The notes under the pieces: model-generated
Seen by the model: only the letters and a program-made list of their open reading frames with translations
Told to the model about the DNA's origin: nothing
The model's database searches: none
Translations under genes and position numbers: made by a program
Assembly: GCA_900547435.1 (NCBI GenBank)
Contig: URGO01000170.1
Span: 1-6,159, forward strand
DNA length: 6,159 nucleotides
Direction: 5' to 3'
Origin: an uncultured Parabacteroides sp.
Lineage (GTDB): Bacteria > Bacteroidota > Bacteroidia > Bacteroidales > Tannerellaceae
In this document: positions 1-4,474 of the stretch, piece after piece
Position numbering within the stretch: the first letter of the stretch is position 1
Layout of the letters: every line of letters begins with the position of its first letter

Positions 1-2
1 AA

Positions 3-953
3 GTGCGGATTCATCGCTTGCAAGAACGGGTTCTGACGAATGATAACGGGTATATATATAGCCATACCTCGTTTTCGTATGATCCGAATCCGCTGGCTAC
101 CTATACATTCGTGCCGAAATTGGATGATAATGAGCCGGTTGAAATACGTTTGTCGGACGAGTTGGGCGAAGAAATGCTTACCCGGTTGCACAATCGGGAT
201 GATGGTGTTTCGGGAGACCGGTTCCAGGATTATTTCAAAGGCTTGGTTGTCATTCCGGATGAGGAAACTTGCCAGAATGCCGTTTCTATTATGGTGAATG
301 ATACCTCTTCCGTGATTATTTTGCGTTATGGGGTGGAAAACGATGAGGATAGCGAGTTGGAATGTACCATTTCTCCCAATACGGGAAACAATTTCTACCA
401 TATAGATTATGATCGTTCCGGGACTCCTCTGGAGGGACTTCCGGAGAGGAATTTTGATGTCCCCTCTTCTGACTTGGGAAACAGAGGACTCCTGTTCGGA
501 GGATTAGGCTGGTACAGCACGCTTTCTTTCCCGCATCTGAACAATATCCTGCAATTAGGCGAGCGGGTCGCGGTCGAATCGGCCTATTTGAAGATTTATC
601 CCGAACCCGGAAGCTGGTCGGAATACAATGCTTTGCCGGATAGCCTGTATTTGTATATCGTAGACGCGAATAATGTTGTGACGGATGCCGTAACCGATTA
701 TCTGGGCGAAGAGGTCCAGCGGGCTACCTTGGTTGAGGATAATAGTATCGTGGGAAATAATTATTATTACTTCGATGTTACCACCTTCATGCAGGAAGAG
801 CTGGGTGCAATCGGGCAATATAAGCATAGCTTGAGGCTGGTTCTTAATGACGAGACCTATACGCAAACGTTAGAAAACCTGACTTTCGGGGACCAGACAA
901 GCGAATATCCTATCAGTTTACAATTAACATTCAAGATTTATGAGAGTTACTAA
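3..953 (+). CDS. DUF4270 family protein, 3' part (5' end outside window)
   Basis: The reading frame is open from the first complete codon, so the real start lies upstream; the GTG at position 3 is not taken as a start. The 316 visible residues are rich in beta-strand patterns and aromatic residues and end in LQLTFKIYESY. I recognise the style of the Bacteroidetes DUF4270 family, usually predicted lipoproteins of roughly 450 residues exported to the cell envelope; the missing N-terminus would hold the signal peptide and lipobox. Segments that look family-like are the FKGLVVIPDE stretch near residue 80, the LPERNFDVP region and the FGGLGWYSTLSFPHL stretch near the middle, followed by a paired-strand region with YLKIYPEPG. 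The molecular function of the family is unknown. The stop overlaps the start of the next gene by 14 bases, which suggests translational coupling. The family call is from memory of its sequence style, not from a search. Confidence 0.8.
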   Translation: MRIHRLQERVLTNDNGYIYSHTSFSYDPNPLATYTFVPKLDDNEPVEIRLSDELGEEMLTRLHNRDDGVSGDRFQDYFKGLVVIPDEETCQNAVSIMVNDTSSVIILRYGVENDEDSELECTISPNTGNNFYHIDYDRSGTPLEGLPERNFDVPSSDLGNRGLLFGGLGWYSTLSFPHLNNILQLGERVAVESAYLKIYPEPGSWSEYNALPDSLYLYIVDANNVVTDAVTDYLGEEVQRATLVEDNSIVGNNYYYFDVTTFMQEELGAIGQYKHSLRLVLNDETYTQTLENLTFGDQTSEYPISLQLTFKIYESY

Positions 954-1458
954 ATACATAACATTCATCTTCTTGCTCTGGTTTGCGGAGTATTTGAAAG
1001 GGCAAAACGTAATGACTTCATCGCCTTATTCTATGTTTGGAATCGGCGAGTTGGTCACGGGTTCGAATGGAGCTAATGCCGGGATGGGAAATGTGGCGAT
1101 TGGAATGCGCGGAACGAAGCTGATTAACATGGATAATCCGGCCGGCCTTTCGGGGGTAGATTCGTGCCGGTTATTGGCGGATGTTTATGTGTTCGCCAAA
1201 TGGGAGAATTATTATTCCGGAGGGGATAAGAATGATGCCTTTACGGGTAACTTCTCCGGTATGTCTTTGGCAGGGCGCATGGTTCCCCGCTGGTATGAAC
1301 GCGTGAACCGCAGGGGCATCTCCATTCAAAACAACATAATTCAGCATAATCATCATTACTTTTTAGTGTTCAACATCATCCTTATCAACTTCATTGACAA
1401 TAATGCCAATAAAATGGAATGTCAAAGAAACTTTCTTGCCGGGCAAGGTGCAAATTAA
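940..1458 (+). pseudogene. N-terminal fragment of an outer-membrane protein, truncated
   Basis: The ATG at 940 lies inside the end of the DUF4270 gene. Residues 1-22 form a signal peptide (basic start, hydrophobic TFIFLLWFA core, then KGQN). The mature start TSSPYSMFGIGE and the following GMGNVAIGMRG and NPAGLSGVDSCRL stretches resemble Bacteroidales outer-membrane beta-barrel proteins with a FadL-like N-terminus, typically over 400 residues. Family character holds to about RWY (residues 117-119, base 1296). After that the frame reads basic and then Asn/Ile/His-rich residues (NNIIQHNHH) with no barrel pattern, and it stops at 172 residues. Base composition changes at the same place. A 172-residue product lacking most of the barrel would not be expected to fold as a pore, so I call it a broken gene cut by a deletion or rearrangement; the missing 3' part is not elsewhere in the window. 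A naturally short protein is possible but less likely. Confidence 0.65.
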
Positions 1459-1548
1459 TTCGACAAAGACGCTCTTTTTATCGACCAATCCGGATAATCT
1501 CCGGCTATTTCTGGAACAAACTAATCTCTTTGTTTCAGGGAATTGTTT
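1311..1548. other. AT-rich gene-poor stretch after the truncation point
   Basis: About 240 bases between the truncated outer-membrane gene and the dyad array hold no gene I can recognise on either strand. G+C drops to about 28-32% in 1321-1440 and about 42% in 1441-1560 by hand count, against 58% in the last 60 bases sampled inside the neighbouring gene fragment (1141-1200). A 63-residue + strand frame from a TTG at 1394 and a minus-strand frame at 1363-1551 both cross it, but neither shows a recognised domain or a convincing start. The abrupt change in composition suggests DNA of another origin, joined here by deletion or insertion. Just left of the array, about 1533-1548 resembles a decayed copy of the repeat unit (TTCA, GGG, AATTG in order with short deletions). 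Confidence 0.5.
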
Positions 1549-1551
1549 GCA
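1363..1551 (-). pseudogene. Possible minus-strand gene remnant, unrecognised
   Basis: On the minus strand a frame runs 62 codons from a TGA inside the first dyad (1552-1554) to a TAA at 1363-1365. It has no ATG near its beginning. Its second half reads like real protein: alternating hydrophobic residues with charged turns (KKSVFVELICTLPGKK, then FHFIGIIVNEVDKDDVEH before the stop). Nine bases beyond its stop lies an ATG cluster (ATGATGATTATG, first ATG at 1354-1356), which gives the look of a gene end followed by a gene start. I do not recognise a family. It may be the C-terminal end of a gene carried in with the AT-rich DNA, or only a chance frame. Confidence 0.2.
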
Positions 1552-1636
1552 TCACTTGGGTGATTTAATTAATTCACAAGGGTGAATTGATTGCATCACA
1601 ATTGTGATTTAATTGATTCACCCAGGTGAATTAAAC
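1549..1636. repeat. Array of four 22-bp units, each with a TCAC-N4-GTGA dyad
   Basis: Four consecutive 22-bp units start at 1549, 1571, 1593 and 1615. Each contains TCAC, four bases, then GTGA, with dyad centres exactly 22 bp apart (1557.5, 1579.5, 1601.5, 1623.5). The flanking base alternates: units 1 and 3 are ATCAC/GTGAT and units 2 and 4 are TTCAC/GTGAA. The central four bases differ in every unit (TTGG, AAGG, AATT, CCAG), while the arms are invariant. Read as two 44-bp halves, 33 of 44 positions agree. The linkers are AT-only or nearly so (mostly TTAATT or TGATT). A period of 22 bp is not a multiple of three and is close to two helical turns, so the array is non-coding in character and would place all dyads on one face of the helix. 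It ends 93 bases before the acyltransferase start and could be a multi-site operator for that gene or a dispersed intergenic repeat; the sequence alone does not decide. Confidence 0.85.
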
Positions 1637-1664
1637 AATACCCGGTTTCCTTTGTCAGTATTTT

Positions 1665-1692
1665 CTTGTTCGGAAGATTATGCCTATCTTCG
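1665..1692 (+). promoter_or_regulatory. Possible promoter of the acyltransferase gene
   Basis: TATCTTCG at 1685-1692 matches the Bacteroidetes -7 box TAnnTTTG except for one base, and CTTG at 1665-1668 lies 16 bases upstream as a weak -33 element; the usual spacing is a little longer. Transcription would begin about 30 bases before the ATG at 1730 and just downstream of the dyad array, which ends at 1636. The match is imperfect, so this is a candidate only. Confidence 0.35.
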
Positions 1693-1729
1693 TGGCGTAT
1701 TGTTAATCAAAAAGACACTTTTAAATGAC

Positions 1730-2818
1730 ATGAAACGGATTGTATTTTTGGATTACCTGCGTGTATTCGCCTGTTTTCTGGTGATGGTGGTGCACGCGAG
1801 CGAGAACTTTTACGGAGCAGCCGGCTCTACGGATATGGCCGGTCCGCAATCTTTTTTGGCCAATGAGTCCGACCGCTTGTGGGTCTCCCTCTACGACGGC
1901 TTTTCCCGGATGTCGGTACCCTTGTTTATCATCGTATCCGCCTATCTATTGGTGCCGATGAAGGAGGAACAGACGATGTGGCAATTCTATCGCCGGCGTT
2001 TCCTCAAGGTTTTGCCGCCTTTCTTTGTATTCATGATTCTATATAGCACTTTGCCTTTGCTTTGGGGGCAGATTGACGGGGCGACTTCCTTGAAGGATTT
2101 ATCCCGGATATTCTTGAATTTTCCCACATTGGCGGGGCATTTATGGTTCATGTACCCTTTGCTCAGCTTGTATCTCTTTATTCCGATAATCTCTCCGTGG
2201 CTGAGGAACGCTTCGGCTAAGGAGGAGCGTTTCTTTATTCTTTTGTTTGCGCTATCGACCTGTATGCCCTACATCAGCCGGTGGTGTGGCGAGCTTTGGG
2301 GGCAATGTTTCTGGAACGAGTATCATTTGCTTTGGTATTTTTCCGGTTATTTGGGCTATCTGGTGATGGCGCATTACATCCGGGTGCATTTGGACTGGAG
2401 CCGGAAGAAGCGTTTTGGGGTAGGCGTGGCGCTATGGATTATCGGTGCCGCATGGACTATCTATTCCTTTTATGTGCAAGCCGTTCCGGGAATCGTTCAT
2501 TCTACGCCGGTCTTGGAGATAGGGTGGGCGATGTGTACCATCAATTGCGTGATAACTACGGCCGGTGCTTTCCTGGTATTCACCTGTATCGAGCAGGAAA
2601 AGGCTCCGCGTCTGGTGACGGAGATGTCGAAGCTGAGCTATGGCGTTTATCTGATGCACATATTCTGGCTTGGTCTGTGGGTCGGCATCTTTAAGGAAAC
2701 ATGGGCTTGGCCTACGGTAACCGCGATACCCGCTATTGCCCTAAGCACGTTTGTTTGTTGTTATCTTACAACGAAAATCATCTCCTGGGTGCCCGGAAGC
2801 AAATGGATAATCGGATAA
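1730..2818 (+). CDS. Acyltransferase family 3 membrane protein
   Basis: This is a 362-residue integral membrane protein of the acyltransferase 3 family (PF01757-like), whose members transfer acetyl or other acyl groups to sugars of surface polysaccharides, peptidoglycan or small molecules on or across the inner membrane. The N-terminus has the family pattern FLDYLRVFACFLVMVVHA, with Arg11 and His22 in the first membrane helix. Next come SRMSVPLFIIVSAYLL (residues 59-74), the basic loop YRRRFLKVLPPF (87-98), HLWFMYPLLSLYLF (137-150) and a late LSYGVYLMHIFWLG helix (302-315). I count about ten hydrophobic segments, normal for the family. The frame is open upstream to 1613, but the ATG at 1730 is chosen because family similarity begins there and the 39 extra residues would be read through the dyad array. 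No polysaccharide genes are next to it, so the acceptor cannot be guessed. It appears to be transcribed alone; tyrS has its own promoter-like box. Confidence 0.88.
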   Translation: MKRIVFLDYLRVFACFLVMVVHASENFYGAAGSTDMAGPQSFLANESDRLWVSLYDGFSRMSVPLFIIVSAYLLVPMKEEQTMWQFYRRRFLKVLPPFFVFMILYSTLPLLWGQIDGATSLKDLSRIFLNFPTLAGHLWFMYPLLSLYLFIPIISPWLRNASAKEERFFILLFALSTCMPYISRWCGELWGQCFWNEYHLLWYFSGYLGYLVMAHYIRVHLDWSRKKRFGVGVALWIIGAAWTIYSFYVQAVPGIVHSTPVLEIGWAMCTINCVITTAGAFLVFTCIEQEKAPRLVTEMSKLSYGVYLMHIFWLGLWVGIFKETWAWPTVTAIPAIALSTFVCCYLTTKIISWVPGSKWIIG

Positions 2819-2844
2819 ATAGTTATACTCTCGTTTTTTATTCC

Positions 2845-2852
2845 TATCTTTG
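2845..2852 (+). promoter_or_regulatory. Probable tyrS promoter (-7 box)
   Basis: TATCTTTG fits the Bacteroidetes -7 consensus TAnnTTTG exactly and sits in the 127-base gap between the acyltransferase stop and the tyrS start. No good TTTG -33 box is seen at the usual distance; the region there reads TAGTTAT. A start about seven bases downstream would give a leader of roughly 85 bases before the tyrS ATG. Confidence 0.5.
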
Positions 2853-2945
2853 CCGACGGGTTCATGGGTTGGCATTACTGAGGCCTTGTCAACTCGTTTC
2901 CTGGTCAACTAAGGAATACAAACAGAATAATAATGCATTAATACG

Positions 2946-4238
2946 ATGAATTTTGTAGAAGAACTAACCTGGCGCGGAATGGTACACACCATGATGCCCG
3001 GCACGGAAGAGTTGCTGGCAAAGGAGATGGTAACGGGCTATCTGGGAATTGACCCGACGGCCGACTCGTTGCACATCGGGCACCTTTGCGGTGTAATGAT
3101 TTTAAGACATTTCCAGCGTTGCGGCCACAAGCCTTTGGCCTTGATAGGCGGTGCGACGGGAATGATTGGCGATCCGTCCGGAAAGTCGCAGGAGCGTAAC
3201 CTGTTGGATGAAGAAACCTTGCGCCACAATCAGGAGTGCATCAAGAAGCAATTGAGCAAATTCTTGGATTTCGAATCGGATGCTCCTAACAAAGCTGAGT
3301 TGGTGAACAATTATGACTGGATGAAGGACTTTACTTTCCTCGATTTCGCCCGTACGGTGGGTAAGCACATTACCGTAAACTATATGATGGCGAAAGACTC
3401 CGTGCAGAAACGTCTGAACGGTGAGGCGCGCGATGGATTGTCTTTCACGGAGTTTACCTATCAATTGCTGCAAGGTTATGACTTCCTGCATTTGTATGAG
3501 ACCAAGAATTGCAAACTCCAGATGGGTGGTTCGGATCAATGGGGAAATATCACGACCGGCGCGGAGTTAATCCGCCGTACCAACGGAGGCGAGGTGTTTG
3601 CCTTGACCTGTCCGCTGATTACAAAGGCAGACGGAGGTAAGTTCGGAAAGACGGAATCGGGCAATATCTGGTTGGACCGCCGTTATACTTCTCCGTATAA
3701 GTTCTATCAGTTCTGGTTGAACGTGAGCGATGCGGATGCAGCCAAATATATCAAGATATTCACGGCTCTGTCGAAAGAGGAAATCGATGCATTGATTGCA
3801 GAACAGGAAGCCGCTCCGCATTTGCGCCCGTTGCAGAAACGTTTGGCGAAGGAGGTAACGGTTATGGTGCATTCCGAGGAGGATTATGAAGCAGCGGTAG
3901 AGGCATCTAATATTTTGTTCGGCAATTCTACTTCGGATGCGTTGAAGAAACTGGACGAGGCTACGTTGCTGGATGTGTTTAATGGCGTTCCGCAATTTGA
4001 AGTGTCTCGGGATGAGATAGCAGCCGGTATCAAACTGATTGACCTGTGTACGGAGAAGGCGAATGTGTTCCCGTCGAAAGGCGAGATGCGTAAGCTGATC
4101 CAAAGCGGAGGGGTAAGCGTAAATAAAGAAAAGGTGGCTGATACCGATAAAGTTGTGAATAGCGATAATCTCTTGGATGGGAAATATCTGCTGGTTCAAC
4201 GCGGAAAGAAGAATTATTACTTGTTAATAGCAAAATAA
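2946..4238 (+). CDS. tyrS: Tyrosyl-tRNA synthetase
   Basis: This cytoplasmic class I synthetase (430 residues, the usual bacterial length) joins tyrosine to tRNA-Tyr using ATP. The ATP-binding signature HIGH is at residues 43-46, in DSLHIGHLCGVM. The nucleotide-fold loop GGATGMIGDPSGKS is at 68-81, and the tyrosine-recognition stretch QMGGSDQWGNI at 192-202. The KMSKS loop appears as KFGKT at 232-236, as in the Escherichia coli type of TyrRS. The C-terminal S4-like RNA-binding domain covers about 365-430 (MRKLIQSGGVSVNKEKV through YLLVQRGKKNYYLL). All catalytic motifs are intact. The ATG at 2946 is kept because the protein begins at the expected distance before HIGH; only A-rich sequence precedes it, as is common in Bacteroidetes. 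It is followed after 67 bases by tRNA-Gln on the same strand, with no visible terminator between, so some transcripts may run through into the tRNA. Confidence 0.98.
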   Translation: MNFVEELTWRGMVHTMMPGTEELLAKEMVTGYLGIDPTADSLHIGHLCGVMILRHFQRCGHKPLALIGGATGMIGDPSGKSQERNLLDEETLRHNQECIKKQLSKFLDFESDAPNKAELVNNYDWMKDFTFLDFARTVGKHITVNYMMAKDSVQKRLNGEARDGLSFTEFTYQLLQGYDFLHLYETKNCKLQMGGSDQWGNITTGAELIRRTNGGEVFALTCPLITKADGGKFGKTESGNIWLDRRYTSPYKFYQFWLNVSDADAAKYIKIFTALSKEEIDALIAEQEAAPHLRPLQKRLAKEVTVMVHSEEDYEAAVEASNILFGNSTSDALKKLDEATLLDVFNGVPQFEVSRDEIAAGIKLIDLCTEKANVFPSKGEMRKLIQSGGVSVNKEKVADTDKVVNSDNLLDGKYLLVQRGKKNYYLLIAK

Positions 4239-4249
4239 TCTTAAAACAC

Positions 4250-4280
4250 TTGCAAGGGTAAAATAAACTATTTACCTTTG
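4250..4280 (+). promoter_or_regulatory. Promoter of tRNA-Gln
   Basis: TACCTTTG at 4273-4280 matches the Bacteroidetes -7 consensus TAnnTTTG, and TTG at 4250-4252 lies 20 bases upstream at the expected -33 position. Transcription would start about 20 bases before the mature 5' end of the tRNA at 4306. The TTG overlaps the 8-base palindrome CTTGCAAG (4249-4256). Confidence 0.7.
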
Positions 4281-4305
4281 CAGTGCTTTTGAGAAAGCAT
4301 CGGAT

Positions 4306-4376
4306 TGTCTCATGGTGTAATGGTAGCACTACAGTTTTTGGTTCTGTCTGTCGAGGTTCGAATCCTCGTGAGACAA
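4306..4376 (+). tRNA. tRNA-Gln, anticodon UUG
   Basis: The sequence folds into a full cloverleaf. The acceptor arms TGTCTCA (4306-4312) and TGAGACA (4369-4375) pair over seven bases, starting with the U1-A72 pair common in glutamine tRNAs. The D stem is GTGT/GCAC around AATGGTA. The T arm is CGAGG-TTCGAAT-CCTCG. The anticodon loop TTTTGGT (4336-4342) carries TTG at 4338-4340, which reads CAA and by wobble CAG, with G at position 37. The variable loop is four bases. The discriminator base is A, and the 3' CCA is not encoded (ACATA follows), so it must be added after processing. In the anticodon stem the pair next to the loop (31-39) is U opposite U, while the other four pairs are good. The gene lies between its own promoter and a strong terminator. 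Confidence 0.95.
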
Positions 4377-4389
4377 CATAAAAAGTTGG

Positions 4390-4429
4390 AAACCTCTTGT
4401 TAATTGTTAGATTAGCAAGAGGTTTTTTT
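4390..4429 (+). terminator. Intrinsic terminator of tRNA-Gln (and perhaps tyrS)
   Basis: A 15-bp stem (4390-4404 with 4411-4425, one G-U pair) is built on AACCTCTTG and CAAGAGGTT, closes a six-base loop (TGTTAG) and runs into seven T residues at 4423-4429. It begins 14 bases after the tRNA and is oriented for + strand transcripts. The minus-strand side of the stem has only short T runs, so it is a weak stop for transcripts of the convergent receptor gene. Confidence 0.93.
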
Positions 4430-4447
4430 GTATTGGTACGGAAATTG

Positions 4448-4466
4448 GACCGGAATGAATCCGGTC
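4448..4466 (-). terminator. Hairpin downstream of the receptor gene, weak terminator candidate
   Basis: GACCGGA (4448-4454) and TCCGGTC (4460-4466) form a perfect seven-bp stem with a five-base loop, nine bases beyond the stop codon of the minus-strand receptor gene. On the minus strand only CAATTTCCG follows, not a real U tract, so termination would be inefficient or help would come from the tRNA terminator hairpin beyond it. It may instead protect the 3' end of the message. Confidence 0.4.
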
Positions 4467-4474
4467 TCTTGCCT

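Noticed and set aside
1549..1636. CRISPR array
   Set aside because: The period is only 22 bp, the variable part is four bases inside each dyad, and no cas gene is near. This is not a repeat-spacer arrangement.
1549..1636. CRP-type binding sites
   Set aside because: CRP sites read TGTGA-N6-TCACA. Here the half-sites are in the opposite order (TCAC-N4-GTGA) with a shorter centre.
1613..1729. N-terminal extension of the acyltransferase from an ATG at 1613
   Set aside because: The extra 39 residues are translated from the last dyad unit and the promoter region and do not resemble the family; the typical N-terminus begins at the ATG at 1730.
2852..2945. T-box riboswitch ahead of tyrS
   Set aside because: The leader is too short, no T-box consensus or long stem I is visible, and no terminator hairpin precedes the gene. 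T-boxes are also mainly a feature of Firmicutes.
2701..2949. An 82-residue + strand frame ending in ATGA overlap with the tyrS start
   Set aside because: Its first third lies out of frame inside the acyltransferase and the rest covers the tyrS promoter region. The sequence has no protein-like pattern, so the stop-start overlap is probably chance.
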